From Rhodospirillaceae bacterium (lineage in GTDB: Bacteria; Pseudomonadota; Alphaproteobacteria; Rhodospirillales; 2-02-FULL-58-16), in assembly GCA_013349695.1 (NCBI GenBank), contig DUZD01000006.1, positions 1 to 29,294 of the forward strand: a DNA stretch of 29,294 bases, read 5' to 3'. Position 1 is the stretch's first letter; each line of letters begins with the position of its first letter. The notes beneath the pieces were generated by a model. It ran no database searches, was not told where the DNA came from, and was given only the letters and a program-made list of their open reading frames with translations. The position numbers and the translations under genes were made by a program. This document shows, piece after piece, positions 14,967-24,057 of the stretch.

Positions 14967-16181
14967 ATGTCGAAAATCAAGGTCGCCAATCCCATCGTCG
15001 AGCTCGACGGCGACGAGATGGCGCGCATCATCTGGGCGTTCATCAAGGACCAACTGGTCTTGCCCTATCTCGACATCGACCTTAAGTATTTCGACCTTGG
15101 CATTGAAACCCGCGACAAAACAGACGACCGGATCACCATCGAGGCGGCGAAGGCGATCAAGGAGTTCGGTGTCGGCGTCAAATGCGCCACCATCACCCCC
15201 GACGAGGACCGAGTCGAGGAATTCAACCTCAAGGAAATGTGGCGCTCGCCCAACGGCACCATCCGCAACATCCTGGGCGGCACCGTTTTTCGCAAACCCA
15301 TCATCTGCGGCAACGTGCCGCGCCTGGTGCCCGGCTGGACCCAGCCCATCGTCATCGGCCGTCACGCCTTCGGCGACCAATACCGGGCCACCGATTTCCA
15401 GGTTCCCGGCAAGGGCAAACTGACCATCAGGTTCGAGCCAGCGGACGGTGGCGAGATCATCGAAAGGCAGGTCTTCGACTTTCCTTCGGGCGGTGTCGCC
15501 ATGGCCATGTACAATCTCGATGATTCCATCCGCGACTTCGCCAGGGCCTGCTTGAATTACGGTCTCGACCTTGGCTGGCCGGTGTACCTTTCGACCAAGA
15601 ACACCATCCTCAAGGCTTATGACGGCCGTTTCAAGGACTTGTTTCAGGAGGTTTTCGAGGCGGAATACCAGAGCCGCTTCGAGAAAGCCGGCATCATTTA
15701 TACGCACCGCCTCATAGACGACATGGTGGCGCAGTGCCTGAAGGCGCGCGGCGGCTTCGTCTGGGCCTGTAAGAATTACGACGGCGACGTACAATCGGAC
15801 ACCGTCGCCCAGGGCTTCGGCTCTTTAGGCCTGATGACCTCGGTGCTGCTAACCCCCGACGGCAAGACCGTTGAGGCGGAAGCCGCGCACGGCACGGTGA
15901 CCCGCCATTATCGCCTCCATCAGCAGGGACAGGAGACCTCGACCAACCCCATTGCCTCGATTTTTGCCTGGACTCGGGCTCTTTGCTACCGGGGCCGGTT
16001 CGACGGGACCGGGGACGTGGTTCATTTCGCGGAAACTTTGGAGAAGGTTTGTATCGACACAGTCGAAGCCGGGTCGATGACCAAGGATCTGGCGCTGTTG
16101 ATCGGGCGCCGGCAAAAGTGGATGACGACGCGGGCTTTCCTCGACAAGCTGGGCGAGAACCTGAAACGGGCTGTAGGGTGA
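14967..16181 (+). CDS. icd: NADP-dependent isocitrate dehydrogenase, homodimeric eukaryote-like class
   Basis: This 404-residue TCA-cycle enzyme oxidatively decarboxylates isocitrate to 2-oxoglutarate, making NADPH. It begins MSKIKVANPIVELDGDEM, as in the mitochondrial IDP / alphaproteobacterial class. The substrate and metal regions are clear: WRSPNGTIRNILGGTVFR (phosphate-binding SPNGT), VPGWTQPIVIGRHAFGDQY, NYDGDVQSDTVAQGFGSLG (Asp ligands) and AAHGTVTRHY (the His-Arg pair associated with NADP). The frame is open upstream to 14619 inside the LOG gene, but the ATG at 14967, with GGAGA eight bases before it, gives the family's usual start and length. The gap 14839-14966 presumably holds its promoter; GGACGG/CCGTCC there is a small hairpin. 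Confidence 0.97.
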   Translation: MSKIKVANPIVELDGDEMARIIWAFIKDQLVLPYLDIDLKYFDLGIETRDKTDDRITIEAAKAIKEFGVGVKCATITPDEDRVEEFNLKEMWRSPNGTIRNILGGTVFRKPIICGNVPRLVPGWTQPIVIGRHAFGDQYRATDFQVPGKGKLTIRFEPADGGEIIERQVFDFPSGGVAMAMYNLDDSIRDFARACLNYGLDLGWPVYLSTKNTILKAYDGRFKDLFQEVFEAEYQSRFEKAGIIYTHRLIDDMVAQCLKARGGFVWACKNYDGDVQSDTVAQGFGSLGLMTSVLLTPDGKTVEAEAAHGTVTRHYRLHQQGQETSTNPIASIFAWTRALCYRGRFDGTGDVVHFAETLEKVCIDTVEAGSMTKDLALLIGRRQKWMTTRAFLDKLGENLKRAVG

Positions 16182-16229
16182 GTTATTCTTGCTCGTTGAA
16201 CCTTTGTTTTGCCGAAGCGGAGACGTTCG

Positions 16230-16727
16230 TCAGGCCGGCCTTTGCTCTTCATCCGAACTCGCGGCGACATCATCGCCCCACTCTTCGATGAGATGCCTTT
16301 GGGTGGCGCGGAGAGTAGCGACCCGGCGCTGGGCCATCACGGTCAGAAAGGCGGCGACCACCGGCGGGATGGACGTGAACAGCAACCAACCGAATCCGGC
16401 GGCGCCATATATCATCAGAAAATCAACAAGATCGGGCATCAAATCGGCAACCCCTATGATGGGGTGCTCGCCTGTCCACAGCTGCATAAGGGGGTAATAG
16501 ACGCCCAGGAAATTCATGCCGCCGACGCAAAACGCGGTGTGTTTCTGCTGCGTGCGGTCGATGATATAGGCGACAATGGTGGGCAACATGCCAATCAAGA
16601 GCAGCGTCATTGTCGGCAGCGCGACCAAGAACAGCAATCCGAAAATAATGGAACCCCAGACCAGGAAAGATTGTTTCGACCTGGTGGGCGCGGGTTGCTG
16701 TTGCTTGGCTCGATCAGCTTTCGCCAT
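16230..16727 (-). CDS. Small polytopic membrane protein paired with the pseudokinase
   Basis: The 165-residue product has a basic, Gln-rich start (MAKADRAKQQQPAPTRSKQ). Two closely spaced membrane segments follow (about 21-38 and 41-56, FLVWGSIIFGLLFLVALP and LLLIGMLPTIVAYII). The middle part is amphipathic and includes CVGGMNFLGVYYPLMQLW and ADLMPDLVDFLMIYG. Another span lies at about 107-132 (GWLLFTSIPPVVAAFLTVM), and the C-terminus is acidic. I do not recognise the family. It starts 17 bases after the stop of the pseudokinase gene on the same strand, so the two are very likely co-expressed, and both products are membrane-associated. It converges with icd. Confidence 0.85.
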   Translation of the reverse strand: MAKADRAKQQQPAPTRSKQSFLVWGSIIFGLLFLVALPTMTLLLIGMLPTIVAYIIDRTQQKHTAFCVGGMNFLGVYYPLMQLWTGEHPIIGVADLMPDLVDFLMIYGAAGFGWLLFTSIPPVVAAFLTVMAQRRVATLRATQRHLIEEWGDDVAASSDEEQRPA

Positions 16728-16744
16728 GGTCCGGCCCGCCGTTG

Positions 16745-18784
16745 CTACCAGATCTCATTGATCAAGAGGATGGAGATCACGATCATGGCGATGATCACGG
16801 AGGTCATGGCCGCGGCCTGCTGTCCCGACTGTATCGCCGATTCCGCCTGCGAAAGTTGGCCCTCTTCGACTGCCTTGATTTCCCCCTCGGCGGCGGCGAA
16901 TTCGGCTGTCGCGGCCGCGTAGCCGTCTTTGTCTTGTTTGCGTTTTTCGGCACTCTCAATGAGATTGAAAATCTCGGTCAAACTTCCCTGCCGGACCAGG
17001 CTGGGAATTTCCTGTTCGATTTCGTGCCGCGTGGTGCGGTTGAAATAGGTGTTGATGGCCGGCCCCAAGAGGCCGCCAACCCAACTGCAAAGCCCATAAA
17101 GAGAATCCGTTTTCAGATGCCATTGCATCAATGCCAGTAAGTTCAACATCCCGATGAGGTTGGTTTCCTCCTCGGGTGAGGCAAGCGCCTTTAGGTGCGA
17201 ATAGATGTCCTCCTCGAAACGGCTGGCGATGAAGGCGACGAGGTGGCGGTCCAGGGGCTTTAATTTGGTGTCGACACGGTTCGCCGCTTTGTCCAGGGCG
17301 GGCAGCAGATCTTCGATGTTGACGATGTAGTCCTGAATGACGAGGGGGCTCTGGCAGGGAAGGGACGGGTTGAATTCGTACAAGCACCTCTCGATCCCGT
17401 AGCCCGGATCGTGGATCTTGAGGAATCCGTGCAGTTGGCGAAAGGATTTTTCATGTTTGGCGGATTCGTTGCCGCCTGATTGGTAGGCAAACCAGATCGC
17501 CGGAATTTCACGGGCGATGATCTCGGCGGCGACCTGAACGTCGCTTCGACGCAGCAACTCCACCGCCAGCGCCGGCCCGTAGGCGTCGGGCATGAAAGAC
17601 AATCCCTTGTACCGAATGGGGCCGTCGGGGTCGAGGATGATGCTGATCTTGGCGACGATGAATTCGTCGCTGGCCAGCGCGCTGTTCTGGCGGGACTTGG
17701 CGGCCTCGACCGTCGTTTCCACCGCATCGGCCTTGTTGGTATCGCCAATGCCGCGGCGCAACCACATTGCAAGGTTCCCCTCCTTGATCGTTTTCGCCGC
17801 CTCGGCCCGGCTCAAGGTGAAAGACCGTGCCAATGTACGGGGGGTGTTATGTTCGACGCCGGCAAAGGAAAAGGGTATATCGGATTTGACGGCCGGTTTT
17901 TTTTGAATCGGCGACTGGCGCTTGCCGTCGATCCAATGTTCCAATTTGTGCAGGTCCCAGCGTGCCTCCGGGTCATCGCTCAACATGCCGCGCAACGGTT
18001 CCAACAAAGCCATTGGTATCCTGGTCTTGCCGCAGAGGGTGGCGTAAGAGCCCTGCTCGATTTTGGACTTGAACAGTCCGTCATCGTTGAGGTTGCTTAC
18101 GGGGTTTGCCCCTTGGATGAGAAAAACCAGGGTCACTCCCAAGGCATAGAGATCCTCGCTGGCTTCGCCTTCGCCGCGCCCTCCAGGAGACGCCATGCCC
18201 CTTTCGATGGTCTCGAAAACAATGGGTTGATCAAAACCCGCCGGGGCCGTCATGAAGTCGCCCAGCACCAACTCCTCCTTTTCATCGTCCATGAAGAACA
18301 GGTTTTTCGGCCTTATGGACCGGTGGCGGATATTGCGGGTATCCAGGGAAAGCAAGGCCTGGGCCAAGGGCTCGATGATGCGGCTTTGAATGTCGTATTC
18401 ATTGACCTGGATTTCACCGGAGGCGATGAGGCTGACAAGTCTGCCGCCCAGGGGGCGTTCGTAGATCACCGCCATGCAATGCTGGCCCAAGGGCGGCCAG
18501 TCAACGGCGCCCCGGTCGACCAGAGGCAAAAGTCCGGGTAATTTTTCGCCGCGAAGGATGGACATGCACCTTTCACGGGGCGGCAGGCCCGGCGTGCAGA
18601 TGAGCGCGAACAGTTTGCTGCCGAGATCGCGGCGGTCTTCCGCCGCGTAGGCCTTGGCCGAGAGGGAATCGAGATCGCCGAGAGGGGAATCGGGATAAAT
18701 CAGATATTGATCGTGCAGCAGGACCGGCCTCTGGCGGGCGGGCGCCTCGTCCCCGTTGACCATTTCAAAGGGTGATTCCGCCAT
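16745..18784 (-). CDS. Tail-anchored serine/threonine pseudokinase-like protein
   Basis: The 679-residue product has a protein-kinase-like fold over about residues 20-285, but key catalytic residues are replaced. The HRD-x-K-x-x-N loop reads HRSIRPKN (154-161: Asp to Ser, Lys to Arg, Asn kept). DFG reads DFM (176-178). No glycine-rich loop or VAIK lysine is evident. The structural EDLYALGVTLVFL stretch of the C-lobe is kept (210-222). Residues 300-655 are a mixed helical region I do not recognise (for example ALASDEFIVAKISIILDPDG). An Ala/Glu-rich helix precedes a C-terminal hydrophobic segment (about 657-675, TSVIIAMIVISILLI), so the protein is probably a tail-anchored membrane protein facing the cytoplasm. 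It heads a two-gene operon with the 165-residue membrane protein. A scaffold or allosteric role is my inference. Confidence 0.88.
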   Translation of the reverse strand: MAESPFEMVNGDEAPARQRPVLLHDQYLIYPDSPLGDLDSLSAKAYAAEDRRDLGSKLFALICTPGLPPRERCMSILRGEKLPGLLPLVDRGAVDWPPLGQHCMAVIYERPLGGRLVSLIASGEIQVNEYDIQSRIIEPLAQALLSLDTRNIRHRSIRPKNLFFMDDEKEELVLGDFMTAPAGFDQPIVFETIERGMASPGGRGEGEASEDLYALGVTLVFLIQGANPVSNLNDDGLFKSKIEQGSYATLCGKTRIPMALLEPLRGMLSDDPEARWDLHKLEHWIDGKRQSPIQKKPAVKSDIPFSFAGVEHNTPRTLARSFTLSRAEAAKTIKEGNLAMWLRRGIGDTNKADAVETTVEAAKSRQNSALASDEFIVAKISIILDPDGPIRYKGLSFMPDAYGPALAVELLRRSDVQVAAEIIAREIPAIWFAYQSGGNESAKHEKSFRQLHGFLKIHDPGYGIERCLYEFNPSLPCQSPLVIQDYIVNIEDLLPALDKAANRVDTKLKPLDRHLVAFIASRFEEDIYSHLKALASPEEETNLIGMLNLLALMQWHLKTDSLYGLCSWVGGLLGPAINTYFNRTTRHEIEQEIPSLVRQGSLTEIFNLIESAEKRKQDKDGYAAATAEFAAAEGEIKAVEEGQLSQAESAIQSGQQAAAMTSVIIAMIVISILLINEIW

Positions 18785-18935
18785 GACAACGCTTTCCTAA
18801 CGCAAGGCCGGCCCGGGCCGTCTCGAACTCCCAGAGCTTAGACGCCAAGCCCTTTTAAAACAATGAAAGTTTAGCTCGCCCGCAACCGTGAAAATGCCTT
18901 CGGACGGCGCCGATGCCGGTGCTTTGGAGAGGTCT

Positions 18936-20228
18936 TCAATCGGCAAAGGGATCATGCACCAAGATTGTATCCTCGCGCTCTGGACTGGTCGACAGAAGCG
19001 CCACCGGCGCCTCGATCAACTCCTCGATGCGGCGGATATATTTCACCGCCAAGGCCGGGAGCTCGGCCCAGGATCGCGCCCCTTGCGTGCTTTCCGCCCA
19101 TCCCTCCATGACCTCGTAAACGGGCTCCACGCTTGTCTGGCGAAGGCTGGAGGCCGGCAAGTAGTCGATGGTTTCGCCGCCGATGGCGTATGCGGTGCAG
19201 ACCTTCAGCTCGGGCATGCCGTCAAGGATGTCCGACTTGGTCAAGGCGATGCCGTTAATGCCGTTGATTTTCACCGCTTGGCGGACGAGCACGGCGTCGA
19301 ACCAGCCGCAACGGCGGGGTCGTCCCGTCACGGTGCCGAACTCGCGGCCCCGTTCGCCGATCGTTCGTCCGGTTTCGTCGGCCAGTTCGGTGGGAAACGG
19401 ACCGCCGCCGACGCGGGTGGTGTAGGCCTTGGTGATGCCCAGCACGTAATCGATAGCGCCCGGTCCCTGGCCGCAGCCGACCGCCGCCTGGCCGGCCACC
19501 GCGTTGGACGAGGTGACGAAAGGATAGGTGCCGTGATCGATGTCCAGCATGGTGCCCTGGGCGCCTTCGAAAAGGATGCGGTTGCCGGCGCGCCGGGCGT
19601 CGTCGATGACTTTCCAAACGGCGCCGGAGAAGGGAAGGATTTTGGGGGCAATCTCGCTCAGTTCGGCAATGAGGCCGTCGCGGTCGATCTCGGGCATGCC
19701 AAAACCCCGCAAAAGGGCGTTGTGATGGAAGAGGAGCTTGTCGACTTTTTCCGGCAGAACCTCCGGTTCGTCCAGGTCGCCGATGCGAATGGCGCGCCTT
19801 GCCACCTTATCCTCGTACGCGGGACCGATGCCCCGCTTGGTGGTGCCGATCCTGTTATTTCCCGCCGCCGTCTCCCGGGTGCGATCCAGGTTTCGGTGCA
19901 AGGCAAGAAGCAGTGGGGCGTTGTCGGCGATGTGGAGGTTTCGCGGGCTCACCTCGATGCCCTGCGAACGCATGGCGTCGATCTCCTCCATCAGCGCCCA
20001 GGGATCGACAACCACGCCATTGCCGATAATGGATAGTTTGCCCTCGCGCACCACGCCGGACGGCAGCAGGCTGAGCTTGAATGTCACCCCGTCGATGACC
20101 AGGGTGTGGCCGGCGTTGTGGCCGCCTTGGAAACGCACCACCACATCGGCGCGTTCCGAGAGCCAGTCAACGATCTTACCCTTGCCTTCGTCGCCCCATT
20201 GGGTTCCGACGACCACGACATTGGCCAT
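18936..20228 (-). CDS. purA: Adenylosuccinate synthetase
   Basis: This 430-residue cytosolic enzyme joins IMP and aspartate with GTP hydrolysis to make adenylosuccinate, the first step from IMP to AMP. The N-terminal GTP-binding signature GTQWGDEGKGK (8-18) contains the catalytic Asp13; His41 lies in FQGGHNAGHT. Further family blocks are GTTKRGIGPAYEDK, FEGAQGTMLDIDHGTYPFVTSSN, TRVGGGPFPTE and TGRPRRCGWFDAV. Length and both ends are typical. The gene lies 70 bases after the secreted-protein gene on the same strand. The 18785-18935 gap behind it carries no gene; GGCCCGGGCC there is a short palindrome. Confidence 0.98.
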   Translation of the reverse strand: MANVVVVGTQWGDEGKGKIVDWLSERADVVVRFQGGHNAGHTLVIDGVTFKLSLLPSGVVREGKLSIIGNGVVVDPWALMEEIDAMRSQGIEVSPRNLHIADNAPLLLALHRNLDRTRETAAGNNRIGTTKRGIGPAYEDKVARRAIRIGDLDEPEVLPEKVDKLLFHHNALLRGFGMPEIDRDGLIAELSEIAPKILPFSGAVWKVIDDARRAGNRILFEGAQGTMLDIDHGTYPFVTSSNAVAGQAAVGCGQGPGAIDYVLGITKAYTTRVGGGPFPTELADETGRTIGERGREFGTVTGRPRRCGWFDAVLVRQAVKINGINGIALTKSDILDGMPELKVCTAYAIGGETIDYLPASSLRQTSVEPVYEVMEGWAESTQGARSWAELPALAVKYIRRIEELIEAPVALLSTSPEREDTILVHDPFAD

Positions 20229-20298
20229 CCTGGTTGACCCCCCGGCTGTTTGCGGCAGTTCCCGAACAGGGCCCGCGCGGAGCCCATATGCAAAGGTT

Positions 20299-20916
20299 CT
20301 AAGGCATGGTGAAAGATTGTTTTTTGACGGTGCGGCCGAGGCTTTTCACCATCACCGGCACCATGGCCAAGGTCAGGCTCAGGCCGTCGTGGGATTCCAG
20401 GTCGGCAATGGTCCAGGCCTGCCACAAGCGTTTTCCATTACTCTTGGAATCGATACTGGCGTCCAGACGATACTGGCTTTGGGTTATGATCGAGGTTCCA
20501 CTGCGGCCCTTGTTGAGAACGCCGCCGCGGCTGCTATCGTAAAGATTGATAAAGGCTTTCGCGTTCTCGCCGCCTTCCCGGCCGCCGCGGGCTTCCAGTT
20601 CCAGGATCGTTCGCCGGCCGATCGTCGACCAGGCGCCGATCTCGCCGCGATACTCAAAGGTCAGAATCAAGCCGGCGTCGTCGGATACCGTATAGCCATT
20701 CGTCCTTAAAGCCTTCTCGAATTCCCGTTGCAAAAGCAAATTGCTGTCGGAGTTGTCCAAAGGACGCACGGCAATGGGCATTTCTTGCGTCAAAGGCCTG
20801 AAGGCGATCGCGTTCAATATCCCCTTGCCGCCGCTCTGGATGTCTTCGTCCTGGGCATTGGCCGGCAGGCAAAACAAAAAAACCAAAGACACGAAAAGAA
20901 CCGCCAAACGCTTCAT
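20299..20916 (-). CDS. Secreted protein of unknown function (DUF4136-like appearance)
   Basis: The 205-residue product carries a strong signal peptide (MKRLAVLFVSLVFLFCLPANAQ, cleavage likely at ANA-Q), so it is periplasmic or outer-membrane associated. There is a Cys in the signal, but no proper lipobox with a mature +1 Cys. The mature part has NLLLQREFEKALRTNGYTV, then YRGEIGAWSTIGR and KRLWQAWTIADLES. This resembles envelope proteins of the DUF4136 kind, which carry a GKxLWxGWA-like block, but the match is by eye only. The ATG at 20916 is preferred to one at 20937 because of the signal peptide and a GGAAGG nine bases upstream. It is located before purA on the same strand; any functional tie is not evident. 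Confidence 0.8.
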   Translation of the reverse strand: MKRLAVLFVSLVFLFCLPANAQDEDIQSGGKGILNAIAFRPLTQEMPIAVRPLDNSDSNLLLQREFEKALRTNGYTVSDDAGLILTFEYRGEIGAWSTIGRRTILELEARGGREGGENAKAFINLYDSSRGGVLNKGRSGTSIITQSQYRLDASIDSKSNGKRLWQAWTIADLESHDGLSLTLAMVPVMVKSLGRTVKKQSFTMP

Positions 20917-21062
20917 CAGCCAACACCTTCCGATCAACGCTGGGTTTTCAAAAATTAACCGGCACCGCCGGGGACGGGAAAAAAAGGATGGGTCTTTATG
21001 GCGGGCCTGTCAATAACCGGTCGTCTGAAGTTGTGGAAAAACCTTGAACCGCGGACGGCCAT

Positions 21063-22046
21063 TCATGAGGCGCGGCGCTTCAGCACGATCAAGGCTACCT
21101 CGCCTCGGCTGTTGAAACGTACGGGAAGATACGAGACGCCGGCGCCGGAGTTGGTGAAACCGATCATCCCGCCGCATCGCCAAAGGCCCGAGACAAAAGC
21201 CCTGTTGTTGGCGAGCTTGCTGATCAACGGCCTGCCGCCGGGCAAGCAAATCTGGCCGCCGTGGGTGTGGCCGCCGAGGTAAAGGGCATAGCCGGCCCGA
21301 GCCGCCACATGGGCGATTTCCGGCGAGTGGACAAGGGCGATCTTGAAACCCCCGGGCGCTTCCGCCAGGGCTTTTTCGGCCTCGTCGGTGCGAAACCAAT
21401 GGACGTCATCGGTGCCGGTCAAAACAATCCTATCGCCGCCGCGCTCGATGGCCAGACTTTCATTGACCAGCACGCGGATGCCCAAATCCTCGAGCGGCGC
21501 CGCCATTCCGGCATTGTCGTGGTTGCCCAGCGTGGCGACGATGCCATCGTGGGCCGATATCGCCGCCGTCATCCGGCGCATCGGCGGAATGCTCTCGTCC
21601 AGGGGACAGTCCAGGCGGTGCATGTAATCTCCGGTCAGCACGCAGAGATCGGCATCGATATTGTCCAAGCGCCGCAGAAGCGCCGCCTCGATCCCCGCCA
21701 GGGTGTCGAAATGGGGATCGCTGACGTGGAGGATGCGATAACCGTCGAAAGCTCGCGGCAGGCCGGCGAAGGAAAGTTCAATCTCCGTCGATTGGATGTC
21801 GAGGGCGTTCCTGACGCCGGCGCCGTAAAACCCGAAAACCTTCAGGAACCAGCCGAATAGATCCAGTTGCAGGCGATCCAACAGGAACCAGGGAGAGTTT
21901 CGACGGCAGCGAAGGAAACGCGCTTCCCCGGCGGCGCGGGAAATCATCCATTGCCGCCGCCTGGGCGACAATGTTGGCCCGGCGCCGCCGGCCGGCATGT
22001 CAATCACGTCAATGGAGTCAAAATTCCCATCCGGCCTGTTCAGCAT
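21063..22046 (-). CDS. Calcineurin-like metallophosphoesterase (YaeI-like)
   Basis: The 327-residue protein carries all five metallophosphoesterase blocks: D110-x-H112 (HVSDPHFD), GD (LTGDYMH, 139-140), GNHD (174-177), a His at 240 (LVHSPE) and GHTHGG (259-264). The two-metal site should therefore be intact. The N-terminal hundred residues include an amphipathic or weakly hydrophobic stretch (FLLDRLQLDLFGWFLKVFGF), suggesting membrane association as in YaeI/YkuE-type proteins that act on lipid-linked phosphates. Substrate unknown. It starts 13 bases after the stop of the M1-like peptidase gene and is the last gene of a three-gene minus-strand operon. Confidence 0.9.
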   Translation of the reverse strand: MLNRPDGNFDSIDVIDMPAGGAGPTLSPRRRQWMISRAAGEARFLRCRRNSPWFLLDRLQLDLFGWFLKVFGFYGAGVRNALDIQSTEIELSFAGLPRAFDGYRILHVSDPHFDTLAGIEAALLRRLDNIDADLCVLTGDYMHRLDCPLDESIPPMRRMTAAISAHDGIVATLGNHDNAGMAAPLEDLGIRVLVNESLAIERGGDRIVLTGTDDVHWFRTDEAEKALAEAPGGFKIALVHSPEIAHVAARAGYALYLGGHTHGGQICLPGGRPLISKLANNRAFVSGLWRCGGMIGFTNSGAGVSYLPVRFNSRGEVALIVLKRRAS

Positions 22047-22059
22047 GTTTCGGTCCCGT

Positions 22060-24057
22060 TCATTCGAGTTCCACCCTCAGCGGGCCCGCCGTCGCCGGCC
22101 AGGTCCCGTGTTCAACCGCCTTGTCTCCCTCGAACACCAGATACCCCTTGCGCCCGTAATGGGGAAGGGGACGCAGCAGCGCCTCGATGGCCGGAACGTC
22201 GTCGGCCGCTACCACCAGAAGCGGCCAACGGCCGCCGTGCCGGCCCGCCCACACCCGTGCCGTACCGCGCCCATCAAGCCTTTCGGGCGCCCCGGACAGC
22301 CGCGCTTTTGCCAGCCAGGCCATCACCTCGGCCGTCGTGCCGATCAAAAGCAGCGGCGCCGGCGGCGGGCGGAAAAGGAAGGCGTCCTCGAACCTGGGGG
22401 GTAAATCGAGAAGCCGCTTGGCCAGCCCGCGCCCCGCTCTTTGTCCCCGCTCGTCCGCCGCCAGGACGATGGTGACGGTGTCGGCCTTCAAGGTTACGTC
22501 CCTCAGAATCGGCGGCGCCTCGGCGCGGTCGAGGCGGCGGAAGATATCGAAGTCCGGGTCGACCGCCAAGGCCAGGGGGCGGGATTCCGTTTCCAATCGA
22601 TACCGGCTTTCGGGCCTGTCGAAGCGAACATGAAACCTTTTTTCGCCGCTGGCGGTGGTGATGACGATCGGCACGTTCAAGGCGTAGACCGAAAGCGGCT
22701 GGGCGAGGGTGAGGGAAGTTCGGAATCGACCCTTGAGCCGTTCCACCGCCACCGCTCCCAGTTGCAACTTGGCGGCGCCGGTTCTTTTCAGCCACTGGTC
22801 GAAAAATGCCGCCAGGTCCTTTCCCGACGCCGCCTCGAAGGCGTCTTGCAAACGGTTCCAGCCGGCGGTGCTAAATCTGTTCTCCTTCCACAGCCGGCGG
22901 ATACCGGCATCGAAAGTCTCGGCGCCCAGTTGCCGGCGCAGCATGTGAAAAAAGAAGGCCGTCTTGTTATAGCCGATGACCTGGGCGGCATCGTGCGATT
23001 TGGAAACGAACGCCGTCACCGGCCGGTCGCGCTCGGCCGGCAGGGCGGCGAAATCCCTGAGCCAGTTCAGCCGCGTCCGCCGGGCCTTTTGCGCCGAAGT
23101 TTTTTGGCTGAAGGTGTAATCGGCCATGAATGTGGTCAGGCCCTCGGACCAGTTGCCGGCGGCGTAATCCACTCGGACGCCGTTGCCCCACCAGTTATGG
23201 AGGATTTCGTGGCCGAGCGAGGTGAAACGGATGAACGGCAATCCGAGAACCTTCTCGCCCATGTATGTCAGTCCCGGAAAGCCCAGGCCCACCGGCAACG
23301 GGCTGGAGACGATGTGAAAGGCGGAATAAGGGTAGGCGCCGATCCAGCGGCGGTAAAAGCCGATATACTCGGCGGTCGATTGCAGATAGTCCGCCGCCAG
23401 GGATTGGATGCCGGGATGGAAGTAGGCGCGCAACAGAAGCCCGTCGGAGCGCCGTTCCCGGACCACGTAAGGCCCGGCCATCAACGTCAAGCCGGTGGCC
23501 GGGGATTCGGATTCGAAAACGGCGCGGTAACGGCCGGCGGTCGACGTCTCATTGACCAGGCGGCCGGCAACCACCGCTTTTTGCGGCTCTGGCACCTCGA
23601 CGGCGACGCGGTAGGTGAAGGTGACGGTTTGCGTGTCGGGGTACCAGCCGCTGGCTGCCGGCAGATAGCTGCCTTGCGGTCCGGCGAGGGCTTCGAAGGA
23701 TCGGGAATCTCGGGGCGGCTCCTTGGGCATGGCGGCGAGGCGGCCAAGGTATTCGAAAAAAAGGTCGTGCTCGCCGTCGGCGCCCAAGTCGATCCGCCAA
23801 TCGGCGCCCAGGCGGGCGGGCTCGGCTTTCCGTCCGTCGACGGCAAAGGCGGTGACGACAAAACGGGGCGCCAGGCGAAAAATCACCTGACCGCCGCCCC
23901 GCAAGCGTAACCGGTCGCTGACGGCGAGATCGCGGCCCGCCGGGTCGAGACGCACCCGCATGTCGTGATGGAGGCTGGTCACTTCGGCGGCGGCCGGCGC
24001 CAGCCCGGCCGCCGCCCAGGCGAGGAAAAACCAAACCGCGCTTTTCATCGCCGTCAT
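22060..24057 (-). CDS. Exported M1-like zinc metallopeptidase with atypical active site
   Basis: The 665-residue protein starts with a signal peptide (MTAMKSAVWFFLAWAAAGLAPAAAE) and is likely periplasmic. An N-terminal beta domain precedes the catalytic part with HEILHNWWGN (HExxH at 283-287) and the third ligand Glu305 in GNWSEGLTTFMADY. A tyrosine-containing segment (QVIGYNKTAFFFHML) and a C-terminal helical half follow. Compared with classical M1 aminopeptidases the spacing is HExxH-x17-E rather than x18. The GAMEN exopeptidase loop is also absent; PVGLGFPGLTYMGEKVLGLP occupies that place. It is therefore a distant M1-family enzyme whose specificity cannot be assumed. The start at 24057 is chosen because it overlaps the upstream stop as ATGA; an ATG three codons later is possible. 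Confidence 0.88.
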   Translation of the reverse strand: MTAMKSAVWFFLAWAAAGLAPAAAEVTSLHHDMRVRLDPAGRDLAVSDRLRLRGGGQVIFRLAPRFVVTAFAVDGRKAEPARLGADWRIDLGADGEHDLFFEYLGRLAAMPKEPPRDSRSFEALAGPQGSYLPAASGWYPDTQTVTFTYRVAVEVPEPQKAVVAGRLVNETSTAGRYRAVFESESPATGLTLMAGPYVVRERRSDGLLLRAYFHPGIQSLAADYLQSTAEYIGFYRRWIGAYPYSAFHIVSSPLPVGLGFPGLTYMGEKVLGLPFIRFTSLGHEILHNWWGNGVRVDYAAGNWSEGLTTFMADYTFSQKTSAQKARRTRLNWLRDFAALPAERDRPVTAFVSKSHDAAQVIGYNKTAFFFHMLRRQLGAETFDAGIRRLWKENRFSTAGWNRLQDAFEAASGKDLAAFFDQWLKRTGAAKLQLGAVAVERLKGRFRTSLTLAQPLSVYALNVPIVITTASGEKRFHVRFDRPESRYRLETESRPLALAVDPDFDIFRRLDRAEAPPILRDVTLKADTVTIVLAADERGQRAGRGLAKRLLDLPPRFEDAFLFRPPPAPLLLIGTTAEVMAWLAKARLSGAPERLDGRGTARVWAGRHGGRWPLLVVAADDVPAIEALLRPLPHYGRKGYLVFEGDKAVEHGTWPATAGPLRVELE

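Noticed and set aside
5739..20999. Shared 12-mer ATAAAGACCCAT at 5739-5750 and, inverted, at 20988-20999
   Set aside because: Dozens of shared 12-mers are expected by chance in a window this size.
22441..23910. Plus-strand frame of 489 residues
   Set aside because: Antisense to the HExxH peptidase; no recognisable motif.
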